A stretch of DNA of 64,000 nt from CAZDDI01 sp964504195 (GCA_964504195.1 CAZDDI010000013.1:1-64000); one strand, 5' to 3'; counted from the stretch's first letter, positions 32,416 to 40,255 are shown. A program made the numbers and translations. Notes: generated by a model from the letters alone, not told the origin.

Positions 32416-32445
32416 AAAAGGCCCGCTTCATGAAGCGGGCCTTTT
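32416..32445. terminator. Perfect palindromic terminator after the lipoprotein pair
   Basis: AAAAGGCCCGCTTCA (32416-32430) and its exact complement (32431-32445) form a 15-bp stem with A and T tracts on both sides, so it can end transcription in both directions. Confidence 0.85.
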
Positions 32446-32460
32446 GAAGAAAAAAACGTA

Positions 32461-33651
32461 CTAGTCGTTGATCGTCCAGGTAGTGTCTATGCTCAAATCT
32501 ACGTTAGACTCCTCCAGGGCGTCTGTAGCACCACAGAATTCCGCCTTGAGGTCGTAAGTGCCAGGCGTAACCCGAACCGTGTAAGATTCACCCGCATCCA
32601 GGATATCAAGGCCCAAACGATCACTGCCCCAGTCAGAGGCGGTAGATAACGAAACATACAGGAAACAAATATCCTCGGAACTTTCGTTAATCACAGTCAG
32701 TGTAGTCTTCGGGCCGGTGTCTTCCGCAACCGCCCACGTCATATCGCTAGCGATGCTAACAGCATACGTCTCCACCGGATCTACGCCGCCGCAAAACTCG
32801 ACTTTGATGTCATAGGTACCGGGATCAAGATACACATCATAGGTTTCCCCGGCCCAGATAATTGAAGACTCCAACTGATCATCGCCCCAGTTGCCGCTAT
32901 CAGCAGGCGAGACATAGAGCCAGCACACATCATCATCTGTAGGATTATCCACAGTGAATGTGATTTGGTTACCGGTTGGCCCAGTCGGAGCAGGATCACT
33001 GCTGCCAGCTGAAGGCGACCAGCTAAAATCTTGTTGGATTTCTACCTCGTATTGCTCGCCCAAAGTATTCTCTTCACAATCCATGGCCTTGATGTCGTAA
33101 GTCCCTGGCGAAACGAAGAAAATCCGATCGCGCCCGCTTGAAACGACTTCCTTAGCACCCAGCATGTCATCTCCCCAGGTACTTTGCGAAGAAGGCGAGA
33201 TGAGCATGTAACAAATGCTCGTGTCGGCATCATTGTACACTGTAACCGCGGCCTGGTTGGCGCCACCGACCCGCAGGGTATAGTTCTGGGAAACATCCCA
33301 CTCTGTTGCTAATGTCGTGTCAGCACAATCGGTCAACATAATATCATACTCACCCGCCGGAACATCGAAGGTGTAGGTACTGTCGCTGCTGATGATGTCC
33401 GCATCGAGCCAATCCTCGCCCCACGAGTCGCTATCGGAAGCGGAAATATACACATAGCACACATCGTAATGCGAGCGATTATCTACGGTTAAAGTAAAGC
33501 CGTCCCCAGTGGTAGGGAGGGGAGTAGCCTCACGGGTGGGGGGAGCATCCGTAGGCTCTACTGTGGCGGGCGTCTCTGTACCACTACCCAAACAGCCCAA
33601 TGTAGCCACCAACAACGTCATAACAACTAACCAAAGCCACTGCTTTTTCAT
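32461..33651 (-). CDS. Lipoprotein with four tandem Cys-containing beta repeats
   Basis: A 396-residue predicted lipoprotein: MKKQWLWLVVMTLLVATLGC has a lipobox ending at Cys20, then a Pro/Thr-rich linker. Four repeats of about 80 residues follow, each with a TVDN(R/P)S-like strand, DVCYVYIS/DVCWLYVS, SWG-D(D/W)-L, a DV-AGEYDIM-type turn and a DC or FCG near the end. Two or more Cys per repeat suggest disulfides outside the cell. The ATG at 33651 has AAGGAGAG upstream; a longer reading lacks a signal. Duplicate of the upstream gene. Family not recognised. Confidence 0.75.
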   Translation of the reverse strand: MKKQWLWLVVMTLLVATLGCLGSGTETPATVEPTDAPPTREATPLPTTGDGFTLTVDNRSHYDVCYVYISASDSDSWGEDWLDADIISSDSTYTFDVPAGEYDIMLTDCADTTLATEWDVSQNYTLRVGGANQAAVTVYNDADTSICYMLISPSSQSTWGDDMLGAKEVVSSGRDRIFFVSPGTYDIKAMDCEENTLGEQYEVEIQQDFSWSPSAGSSDPAPTGPTGNQITFTVDNPTDDDVCWLYVSPADSGNWGDDQLESSIIWAGETYDVYLDPGTYDIKVEFCGGVDPVETYAVSIASDMTWAVAEDTGPKTTLTVINESSEDICFLYVSLSTASDWGSDRLGLDILDAGESYTVRVTPGTYDLKAEFCGATDALEESNVDLSIDTTWTIND

Positions 33652-33682
33652 CTCGATCTCTCCTTCTGCTTGAAAATGGAAC

Positions 33683-34258
33683 CTAATCTGAAATTGTCCA
33701 GGTAACATCGCGGCTCAAGTCCACGCCATACTCGCTGGCAAGCTCAGTATTGTCGCAATCTTGCGCCTGCACATCATAGGTTCCGCTCGTTACATAGAAT
33801 ACCCGCGCACCACCGGAAGCAACGCTTTCTTTAGCGCCCATCCAATCATCGCCCCAGGAGTCGGCATCCGAAGAGGAGATGAACACATAACACACCTCAT
33901 CAGAGCTCTGATTTTCCAGGCGTAGCGCGAACTCACCCGAACCGCCAATATCAATAGTAGTGTTCGATGAAACATCCGAATCACTATAAACGGTTGCACC
34001 GGAACAGTCTTGCACCATGATATCATAGGTATCTTGGGAGACGTCAAAAGTCTTGGAACTGCCCGCAGCCAGGGTATCTGAGCCAAGCTTATCATCCCCC
34101 CAACTATCGCTGGAAGCAGGCGAAATGTAGACATAGCAAAGGTCTTGGCTGCTACGATTGTTCACCGTCACCTGCATTCCACTACCGCCGCCAGAGCCGC
34201 CGCACGCCAGCGACAACACCAACAACACACCTATCAGTACGATCAAACCGCGTTTCAT
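33683..34258 (-). CDS. Lipoprotein with two tandem Cys-containing beta repeats
   Basis: A 191-residue predicted lipoprotein: the signal peptide ends LLVLSLACGG with lipobox Cys19, then a Gly/Ser linker. Two repeats of the same type as in the next gene follow: NNRSSQDLCYVYISPASSDSWG and NQSSDEVCYVFISSSDADSWG, each ending GTYDxxxQDC. SD AAGGAGG. Forms a two-gene operon with its four-repeat paralogue (31-base gap). Probably surface exposed; role unknown. Confidence 0.75.
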   Translation of the reverse strand: MKRGLIVLIGVLLVLSLACGGSGGGSGMQVTVNNRSSQDLCYVYISPASSDSWGDDKLGSDTLAAGSSKTFDVSQDTYDIMVQDCSGATVYSDSDVSSNTTIDIGGSGEFALRLENQSSDEVCYVFISSSDADSWGDDWMGAKESVASGGARVFYVTSGTYDVQAQDCDNTELASEYGVDLSRDVTWTISD

Positions 34259-34528
34259 GTTGACCTCCTTCTAAATAGAGAAAAATTCGGCAAACCTGTA
34301 TCTTCATCAGAACTTTATATTATTATAAGCATACGCCTCCCCCATTTTAAAACCCTGGCAAACAACACTTTCGCATTATACAACGCATTCTAATCAGCAG
34401 CAAGCGCGCCACAGAACCAGGGAGACTGTATAAATTTCGTCACAACCTGAATAATTCTACTGGCACACCGTCACGAAAACGTCACGAAACAAAGTATGAG
34501 CATTAAAATGCGCTAGCCCCGCTCTAAT
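34259..34528. other. Divergent spacer upstream of the glnA leader with GTCAC direct repeats
   Basis: AT-rich spacer with no gene. At 34469-34490, CGTCACGAAA occurs twice, 11 bases apart, giving GTCAC-N6-GTCAC-GAAAC. This is a direct-repeat layout typical of OmpR/PhoB-family regulators and like the GTnAC/GAAAC half-sites described for actinobacterial GlnR. It ends about 40 bases before the -35 box of the leader promoter. Confidence 0.5.
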
Positions 34529-34557
34529 TTGACGTACCCGGCAATTTGTGCTACGAT
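34529..34557 (+). promoter_or_regulatory. Promoter of the glnA leader transcript
   Basis: TTGACG (34529-34534), 17-base spacer, TACGAT (34552-34557). A start near 34564 gives about 20 bases before the leader ORF. Confidence 0.65.
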
Positions 34558-34586
34558 AGTGACATCGGCAAAGGAAAATTACAGGC

Positions 34587-34664
34587 ATGAATTATCTCAA
34601 TCATATGCATGCCCGCTGTGCCCAGGCCCAGCAGCAGCCCCCCCTATCCGGGGAGGTCGCGTAG
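34587..34664 (+). CDS. Putative Gln-rich leader peptide of glnA
   Basis: A 25-codon ORF. ATG at 34587 with AAAGGAAAA about 10 bases upstream; stop at 34662-34664. Residues 13-17 are QAQQQ, using four CAG codons within 15 bases (34623-34637), followed by PP. It sits between a promoter and an intrinsic terminator, with glnA downstream. Predicted role: the ribosome measures charged tRNA-Gln while translating it and decides whether the terminator forms. The peptide itself need have no function. It could be chance, but the order of parts matches classical amino-acid attenuators. Confidence 0.55.
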   Translation: MNYLNHMHARCAQAQQQPPLSGEVA

Positions 34665-34724
34665 CGCTGCGTATTCAATCGCCTGATAAACCAGCTACCG
34701 GCTCTCCGGTGGCTGGTTTTTTTT
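34648..34724 (+). terminator. Attenuator: terminator with alternative pairing, upstream of glnA
   Basis: Terminator stem CCAGCTACCGG (34691-34701) / CCGGTGGCTGG (34706-34716), loop CTCT, then eight T (34717-34724). CCGGGGAG (34648-34655), inside the end of the leader ORF, can instead pair with CTCTCCGG (34702-34709) over 8 bp (one G-U), which would break the terminator. A ribosome stalled at the Gln codons leaves 34648-34655 free; a ribosome at the stop codon covers it. Confidence 0.65.
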
Positions 34725-34786
34725 GTTGGCATAACGCCGAAAGGAGCTGCATTGGCACAAAACTAAGCAAAACTCCCAAAATCGCC

Positions 34787-34815
34787 TTGACAGGGTTCGC
34801 AAGTCTTCATATACT
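34787..34815 (+). promoter_or_regulatory. Second, near-consensus promoter of glnA
   Basis: TTGACA (34787-34792), 17-base spacer, TATACT (34810-34815), lying after the attenuator. It would give glnA a constitutive level independent of the leader. Confidence 0.8.
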
Positions 34816-34841
34816 ATCAGCATAAAAAGGGGAACAAAAAA

Positions 34842-36170
34842 ATGGGTAACGATCTCATAGCGCGAGCCAAAGAAGATAATGTCAGTTTCGTCAGCCTGCA
34901 ATTCACCGATATTCTGGGCGGCATCAAGAGCGTCACGGTGCCGTTCGACCAGCTACCCCGTGCCCTGAACGAAGGTATCTGGTTCGACGGTTCATCCATT
35001 GAAGGGCTGGCCCGCATCTACGAGAGCGATCACTTGCTAGTGCCCGATCCGGCGACATACCGCGTGCTGCCCTGGAGCGCGCCGGAACGCCGCCGGGCAC
35101 GCATCTTCTGCGATATTCACGGCAGCGATGGGCAACCCTCGCCCAGTGACCCGCGCACCTTACTCAAGCGCGCGTTGGCACACGCCGCTAGCAAAGGTTA
35201 CACCTTCAACACCGGGCCCGAGCTGGAGTTCTTCGTATTCGAGCGCAGCGATGGGGTGCCGCTCCAGCCCGTGCCACATGATGTGGTAGGCTACTTCGAT
35301 TTCTCGCCGCGTGATAAGGCCCAGCAGATGCGCAGCGACATCGTCTTGGCACTCCAATCTCTGGGAATCGAAGTAGAGATGAGCCACCACGAGGTCGCCA
35401 CGGGCCAACATGAGATTGATTTCCGCTACGCGAACGCGCTCAGCAGCGCCGACAACGCGGTGACCTTCAAGTACACGGTGCGCGCAATCGCCGCCACTTA
35501 CGATCTATATGCTAGTTTCATGCCCAAGCCCATCTTTGGCATCAACGGCTCTGGGATGCATGTCCACCAGAGCTTCGCAGATGCAAACGGGCACAATCTG
35601 TTCTACGATCCGCAAGGCAAGCACAACCTCTCGCCCCTGGCAGAGTCGTTCGTGGCGGGACAACTGCTCCACGCACGTGCGCTGGCGGCCATCGTTGCGC
35701 CCACCGTCAACAGCTACAAACGGCTAACCCCTGGCTACGAAGCACCGGTCTACATCTGCTGGGCGCACCGCAACCGCTCGGCCCTGGTACGTGTCCCGGC
35801 AGTCGCTAATAACCCCGGCGCGATCCGTATGGAACTACGCTGCCCCGATCCCAGCGCCAATCCCTATCTGGCCTTTACCGCAATGCTGGCCGCCGGGCTG
35901 GACGGCATCGAAAAAGGGTTAAAACCACCCGCGATGGTGAATGAAGACATCTATCACTTTGACAAAGAGGATTTGGAGAAACGCGGCATCGGTACATTAC
36001 CCGGCACACTGGCCGAGGCGCTCCAAGCGTTAGAGGCCGATCCAGTCATCCTGGCGGCGCTGGGAGAACCGATAGCGGAAACTTTCATGCGAGCCAAATG
36101 GGACGAATGGGACGAATACCGCATCCGCGTGACACCGTGGGAACTGGAGCGCTATCTGGAAACTGCCTAA
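34842..36170 (+). CDS. glnA: Glutamine synthetase, type I
   Basis: A 442-residue dodecameric ATP-dependent ligase making glutamine from glutamate and ammonia. The latch and active-site motifs are visible: FDGSSIEGLARI, TGPELEFFVF, PKPIFGINGSGMHVHQS, NSYKRLTPGYEAPVYICWAHRNRSALVRVP. The length and the end (EWDEYRIRVTPWELERYLETA) fit the GSI-alpha type of Bacillus-like and archaeal enzymes. The adenylylation loop of the 470-residue GSI-beta enzymes is absent, so control is expected by feedback or transcription. The ATG at 34842 follows AGGGG. Preceded by the leader-peptide attenuator. Confidence 0.96.
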   Translation: MGNDLIARAKEDNVSFVSLQFTDILGGIKSVTVPFDQLPRALNEGIWFDGSSIEGLARIYESDHLLVPDPATYRVLPWSAPERRRARIFCDIHGSDGQPSPSDPRTLLKRALAHAASKGYTFNTGPELEFFVFERSDGVPLQPVPHDVVGYFDFSPRDKAQQMRSDIVLALQSLGIEVEMSHHEVATGQHEIDFRYANALSSADNAVTFKYTVRAIAATYDLYASFMPKPIFGINGSGMHVHQSFADANGHNLFYDPQGKHNLSPLAESFVAGQLLHARALAAIVAPTVNSYKRLTPGYEAPVYICWAHRNRSALVRVPAVANNPGAIRMELRCPDPSANPYLAFTAMLAAGLDGIEKGLKPPAMVNEDIYHFDKEDLEKRGIGTLPGTLAEALQALEADPVILAALGEPIAETFMRAKWDEWDEYRIRVTPWELERYLETA

Positions 36171-36177
36171 GTTAGTT

Positions 36178-36222
36178 ATGCGTAGTGCGTAGTGCGTAAG
36201 AAATACGCTACGCACTACGCAA
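36178..36222. terminator. Iterated-word hairpin after glnA
   Basis: GCGTAGTGCGT (36180-36190) pairs with ACGCACTACGC (36210-36220). The left side repeats GTAGTGC twice. It forms a terminator-like hairpin built from short words. Confidence 0.6.
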
Positions 36223-36265
36223 CAATCTGTTATTCAACCATTCGCCTTTTTAAGGGAGCGTCTAT

Positions 36266-36721
36266 ATGCCCATCAAACAAATTCCCATCAGCTACATTGC
36301 TGCCGGGGGCGTGGTATTACACCCTGACGGGCAGCACATCCTCTTGCTGATTCGCCCCGAACGAGACGAAGTACGCCTCCCCAAAGGGCACGTCGAGCCG
36401 GGCGAACCCGTCACCGCTACGGCCTTGCGCGAAGTCGCTGAGGAATCTGGCTACGACGACCTATACATCATCACTGAATTGGGGCAGCAACTGGTCGCCT
36501 TTCCGTTGGGCAAACGCACGATCAAACGCACCGAGAGCTACTATCTCATGCGGCTACGCTCGCTGCGAGAATGTGTACGTCCAGATGAAGATACTCAATT
36601 TTTCCCTATCTGGCTCACCTGGGACGAAGCGCTAGAACATCTCACCTTTGACGCTGAACGCGAATGGGTACAGCGTGCCCGCCACATCTGGCATAAGCTA
36701 GTCACATCGGAGGAAATATGA
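36266..36721 (+). CDS. NUDIX hydrolase
   Basis: A 151-residue enzyme cleaving nucleoside diphosphates linked to another group. The full Nudix box is visible: GHVEPGEPVTATALREVAEESGY (Gx5Ex7REVxEESG). Substrate cannot be told from sequence. SD AAGGGAG precedes the ATG. It overlaps nth by ATGA, so the two are translationally coupled; a shared role in nucleotide or DNA damage handling is plausible. Confidence 0.92.
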   Translation: MPIKQIPISYIAAGGVVLHPDGQHILLLIRPERDEVRLPKGHVEPGEPVTATALREVAEESGYDDLYIITELGQQLVAFPLGKRTIKRTESYYLMRLRSLRECVRPDEDTQFFPIWLTWDEALEHLTFDAEREWVQRARHIWHKLVTSEEI

Positions 36722-37404
36722 CCCCCACCACCCCAAAATCCGTCTGGGAACTGCACCACCGCCTGGTGGCCGCCTATGGCCCACAAATACGGCTACCAGA
36801 GCAGCATCTCGGCCCACTAGAGGAGCTAATCAACACCATTCTCAGTCAAAATACCAATGACCGCAACCGCGATCTAGCCTATGCTCGGCTGCGAGAGCAA
36901 TTCCCCACCTGGGAAGCCGTCCGGGATGCGCCGCCGGAAGCGGTGGTGACGGCCATCCGCCCGGCAGGGCTAGCTCCCAGCAAAGCCCCGCGCATCCAGG
37001 CAGCACTGCACCAGCTCACCGCCGAACAAGGAAGCCTCTCGCTAGACTTCCTGGCGGACTGGACACGAGAGGAAGCCCGATCTTGGCTACTCCAATTGAC
37101 GGGGGTCGGGCCAAAGACAGCGGCCATCGTACTGCTGTTTGCACTCGATAAGCCCGCATTCCCAGTAGACACCCACATCTACCGAGTAACGGGGCGACTG
37201 GGGCTACTACCACCGCGCACCTCACGCGAGCAGGCGCATACACTGCTGGAAAGTATCGTCCCGGAGCCATTGTACTACCCGCTACACCTGAATCTAATCG
37301 AACATGGGCGGCAAGTCTGCCAGGCCCGCCACCCGCGCTGCGCAGCCTGCCCCCTCACTGATTTATGCCTATATTTCCAAAAGGAGTTATCCGATGAGCC
37401 GTGA
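36718..37404 (+). CDS. nth: Endonuclease III-like DNA glycosylase/AP lyase
   Basis: A 228-residue base-excision-repair enzyme. It has the helix-hairpin-helix LTGVGPKTAAIVLLFAL with catalytic Lys, followed by the catalytic Asp in FPVDTHIYRV. A [4Fe-4S] cluster motif (C-x6-C-x2-C-x5-C: CQARHPRCAACPLTDLC) lies at the C-terminus. NTILSQNTNDRNRD corresponds to the usual ILSQQTxD segment. Overlaps the genes on both sides (4 and 11 bases). Confidence 0.94.
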   Translation: MTPTTPKSVWELHHRLVAAYGPQIRLPEQHLGPLEELINTILSQNTNDRNRDLAYARLREQFPTWEAVRDAPPEAVVTAIRPAGLAPSKAPRIQAALHQLTAEQGSLSLDFLADWTREEARSWLLQLTGVGPKTAAIVLLFALDKPAFPVDTHIYRVTGRLGLLPPRTSREQAHTLLESIVPEPLYYPLHLNLIEHGRQVCQARHPRCAACPLTDLCLYFQKELSDEP

Positions 37405-37978
37405 GAAAAGAACCCCCTCCCGTTTTCCACTGCTTACCTACCAGCACCCCAGCCGCCAGCAGCTAAACCAAGCTACATGGCTACTGGTGCTCAGTGCCGT
37501 GCTATGGTTTATCTCGAACTATGCTCCACAACCAGCCATCTATGCAGGAATAGGCATCAGCGGCATCCTGTTAGGTCTGCTCAGCGGCATTATAGCCCTG
37601 CTAAAACGCGGTGCATATATCCGTTGCAAAGAACAGGCCTTCACCCTGCGCGGCCCTTGGATGTATACGGTCAATTTTTCGTACAGCCGCATCGCAAGTG
37701 TGCGCCCAGTACAATTCAACACCTTGTTCCCACCGGAAGAGCAAAAGAACCGCTACCGCCGCGACTTCGCCAAATTATGGACCAAGACAGCCATTGTGAT
37801 TGACCTGAAGAGCTCTCCGGTTGCGTTGAAGTGGCTCCGATTTTGGTACGGCCCTTACCTGCTATTACCCAAAGAAAAGAGTTTGGTGCTGGTGACGAAT
37901 GAATGGATGGCACTCTCACGACAATTAGAAAATGGGCGCTTAGCCTGGATTGAACGGCGCAAAGCACGTGCGCGTTAA
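37394..37978 (+). CDS. Membrane protein with bacterial PH-like domain
   Basis: A 194-residue protein. Two N-terminal membrane helices (ATWLLVLSAVLWFISNYA, AIYAGIGISGILLGLLSGIIALL) are followed by a soluble beta-rich domain that resembles bacterial PH-like domains (YIRCKEQAFTLRGPWMYTVNFSYSRIASVRPVQF). The ATG at 37394 is chosen for the AAAAGGAG before it; it overlaps the end of nth by 11 bases. Function unknown. Confidence 0.7.
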   Translation: MSREKRTPSRFPLLTYQHPSRQQLNQATWLLVLSAVLWFISNYAPQPAIYAGIGISGILLGLLSGIIALLKRGAYIRCKEQAFTLRGPWMYTVNFSYSRIASVRPVQFNTLFPPEEQKNRYRRDFAKLWTKTAIVIDLKSSPVALKWLRFWYGPYLLLPKEKSLVLVTNEWMALSRQLENGRLAWIERRKARAR

Positions 37979-38214
37979 AATACGCTTAGGGACTCCGTAA
38001 TCTTTACACCAGAAATATCAGCAATACACAAAATGCTTTGGTGAGAAATGTTTTGACCCCTCTGAAAGCAAAGTTTTCCACACCCCCTACCCATACATCT
38101 AGGGGCTAGGGTGCCGGAAACCCATAGAGATTGTGCTAACAAGAATTGTTATTAACAACCCTATGAGCAACATTAAAACTAAAACCTTTTTAAGGTAATT
38201 CACCCCTTTAGGGA
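37979..38214. other. AT-rich region upstream of dnaA
   Basis: No gene. It contains one DnaA-box-like sequence, TTTTCCACA (38074-38082), a TTGTTATTAACAA palindrome near 38147 and a CCCCTA...TAGGGG inverted repeat near 38085-38105. A single box is too little to call an origin. Confidence 0.4.
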
Positions 38215-38243
38215 TTGCCTCTTACGGTGTTTTCTGGTACAAT
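38215..38243 (+). promoter_or_regulatory. Promoter of dnaA
   Basis: TTGCCT (38215-38220), 17-base spacer, TACAAT (38238-38243) with TGG before it (extended -10). The leader is about 135 bases. Confidence 0.65.
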
Positions 38244-38385
38244 AAGAACGCTGGCAAAAAAACAATCACCCAAGGGTCCATCCACTTAAAGGACTCTCGT
38301 GTAGCCAAGCAGCGTTTTACCCAAAACAAACTTCTTCTCTGTGAGATAGGATTATTGTGCCTGTCACACAACAAGGAAAACCGAC

Positions 38386-39729
38386 ATGGAATCCGTTAAT
38401 CCAAATAGATTGTGGCAGGCCGCGCTAGGTGAATTAGAGTTGCAAATGACGCGCGCCACCTTTGATACCTGGCTACGTGACACTCGTTGTTTAGGCTGCG
38501 AGGCCGAGGACACACTGGTCATCGGGGTCAAAAACGGCTACGCTGTCGCCTGGCTTCAGAATCGCCTCTACCCACACATCCGGCGCACACTATACCGGCT
38601 GGCAGGCAAAGAAATGCATGCGCAGTTCGTCGTCTGGGAAGGCAAACGGCTCCCCGAATCTACACCGGCACTTCTGGAATCAATTGATGCCCCTGCCCCC
38701 CTGGAGACCATAGACCCAGGACTAAACAGACATTACAACTTCCAATCATTTGTCGTCGGCCCTGGCAACCGATTGGCTCAGGCAGCCTCCCAGGCCGTCG
38801 CCGAAACACCGGCCAAGGCCTACAATCCACTCTTTGTACATGGCGGGGTAGGACTAGGCAAAACCCACCTACTCCATGCCATCGGGCTGGAATGCTACCG
38901 GCGCAAAATGCGCGTGATGTATACCACCTCAGAAACATTCACCAACGAGCTCATCGAAGCCATCCGCACCCACACCACCGATGCCTTTCGTGACCGCTAT
39001 CGCACCGCCGACGTGCTGCTAGTAGATGATATTCAATTCATTGCCGGTAAAGAAAGTACCCAAGAAGAATTTTTCCACACCTTCAACGCCCTCCGCGATA
39101 CAGGGCGGCAAATCGTCCTCAGCAGCGACCGCGCGCCCAAAGCGATGGTCACGCTAGAAGCCCGTCTGCGTTCCCGTTTCGAGTGGGGGCTGCTGGTAGA
39201 TGTTCAGCCACCGGACTTCGAGACGCGCGTGGCAATTCTGAGCACCAAAGCCGAGCAGCTGCAGGTGAAAGTGCCCAACGATGTACTACACTACATCGCC
39301 AACAGCATCGCCAGCAACATCCGCGAGCTGGAGGGCGCACTCAACCGCACCCTGGCAATGACCAATCTGACTGGAATGCCGCTGACCATCGAGACAGTCA
39401 AACAAGCCATCGGCGCGTTGTTGCCCAACCGCCCCGAGCTCGATCCGACGACCATCCTGCAAACCGTTGCCAGCTACTACAGCCTCTCAATCGACGACCT
39501 ACGCAGCCCCAATCGTAGTCAGCGCGTGGCACTACCCAGGCACATGGCAATGTATTTGCTGCGCGAGGAAACTGATTTTTCGCTGCCCCAAATCGGTGCG
39601 CAGCTAGGCGGGCGCGATCACACCACGATTCTCTATGGTTACGAACGCATCCGCGTCCAAATCGAGGAAAACGATCAAATCCGCCGCGACGCCCTGACAC
39701 TCAAAAGCCAGCTCTATACGCACAACTAG
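38386..39729 (+). CDS. dnaA: Chromosomal replication initiator DnaA
   Basis: A 447-residue AAA+ initiator. The N-terminal domain (LWQAALGELELQMTRATFDTWL) is followed by a linker and the AAA+ core (HGGVGLGKTHLLHAIG Walker A, VLLVDDIQFIAGKESTQEEFFHTF Walker B). The C-terminal DNA-binding domain carries the signature GAQLGGRDHTTILYGYERI. AAGGA at 7 bases precedes the ATG. Unlike the usual dnaA-dnaN arrangement, no dnaN follows; a receiver protein and a histidine kinase lie downstream. Confidence 0.96.
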   Translation: MESVNPNRLWQAALGELELQMTRATFDTWLRDTRCLGCEAEDTLVIGVKNGYAVAWLQNRLYPHIRRTLYRLAGKEMHAQFVVWEGKRLPESTPALLESIDAPAPLETIDPGLNRHYNFQSFVVGPGNRLAQAASQAVAETPAKAYNPLFVHGGVGLGKTHLLHAIGLECYRRKMRVMYTTSETFTNELIEAIRTHTTDAFRDRYRTADVLLVDDIQFIAGKESTQEEFFHTFNALRDTGRQIVLSSDRAPKAMVTLEARLRSRFEWGLLVDVQPPDFETRVAILSTKAEQLQVKVPNDVLHYIANSIASNIRELEGALNRTLAMTNLTGMPLTIETVKQAIGALLPNRPELDPTTILQTVASYYSLSIDDLRSPNRSQRVALPRHMAMYLLREETDFSLPQIGAQLGGRDHTTILYGYERIRVQIEENDQIRRDALTLKSQLYTHN

Positions 39730-39741
39730 CCTTTCCCATCA

Positions 39742-39769
39742 CGCCACCCTTGGAAGAGTCGGGGTGGCG
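39742..39769. terminator. Hairpin after dnaA
   Basis: CGCCACCC (39742-39749) and GGGTGGCG (39762-39769) form an 8-bp stem 12 bases after the dnaA stop. No T tract, so it may be a pause or a Rho-dependent end. Confidence 0.4.
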
Positions 39770-39792
39770 GCGCGGACTTGGTTAGAATTTGG

Positions 39793-39838
39793 ATTGTAAC
39801 CACATTGTAACGTAATTTTTCACCACAACGATTATAAT
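39793..39838 (+). promoter_or_regulatory. Promoter of the receiver gene with GTAAC direct repeats
   Basis: ATTGTAAC at 39793-39800 and again at 39804-39811 (GTAAC-N6-GTAAC, 11-base period), then TATAAT at 39833-39838. There is no -35 box. The repeats occupy the place of one, as at activator-dependent promoters of PhoB/OmpR-type regulators. Confidence 0.5.
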
Positions 39839-39871
39839 TTAGTTAAGATCGTGTGGAGGCAAAAACGGGCA

Positions 39872-40255
39872 ATGAATCCAAAAATTTTGATCGTGGATGA
39901 CGACATCGAAACCGTTCGTATTTTAGGTTTGATGTTGGAGCGCAAAGGCTACACCATCCTGGCTGCGGCTTCCGGCAGCCAGGGGCTGGAAAAAGCCCTG
40001 CAATCCCTGCCCGATCTCATCATCATGGATGTAATGATGCCTGATATGGACGGCTATCAGGTGACCCAACATCTCCGCAAGAACCCCCGCACCGCCACCA
40101 TCCCCATCCTGATGTTCACCGCTAAAAGCTCGCTCTTCGGTAAAATTACCGGAAAGCAAGCCGGGGCCGACGAATATCTCGCCAAGCCCATCTACCCGAA
40201 AGAACTCCTGCAACAGGTCGAAAAACTTCTGCAACGCCACGCCGTATCTGCATAG
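39872..40255 (+). CDS. Stand-alone response regulator receiver protein
   Basis: A 127-residue single receiver domain: ILIVDDDIETVRIL (acidic pocket), phosphoacceptor Asp in LIIMDVMMPDMDGY, Thr in PILMFTAKSS and Lys in YLAKPIYPKEL. No output domain, so it may act by protein contact or in a phosphorelay. The ATG at 39872 matches the family start; GGAGG lies 13 bases upstream, and a GTG at 39851 is an alternative. The kinase gene that follows is a likely partner. Confidence 0.9.
   Translation: MNPKILIVDDDIETVRILGLMLERKGYTILAAASGSQGLEKALQSLPDLIIMDVMMPDMDGYQVTQHLRKNPRTATIPILMFTAKSSLFGKITGKQAGADEYLAKPIYPKELLQQVEKLLQRHAVSA

Noticed and set aside
34564..34724. SRP RNA, 6S RNA or a glutamine riboswitch before glnA
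   Set aside because: The conserved SRP GGAAG/GCAG loop and the glutamine-aptamer core were not found, and only about 20 bases precede the leader ORF. A leader-peptide attenuator explains the parts better.
14436..36222. Iterated words as possible CRISPR arrays
   Set aside because: Repeat units are 7-11 bases, with no regular spacers and no cas genes nearby.
37979..38385. oriC
   Set aside because: Only one DnaA-like box and no dnaN; insufficient evidence.
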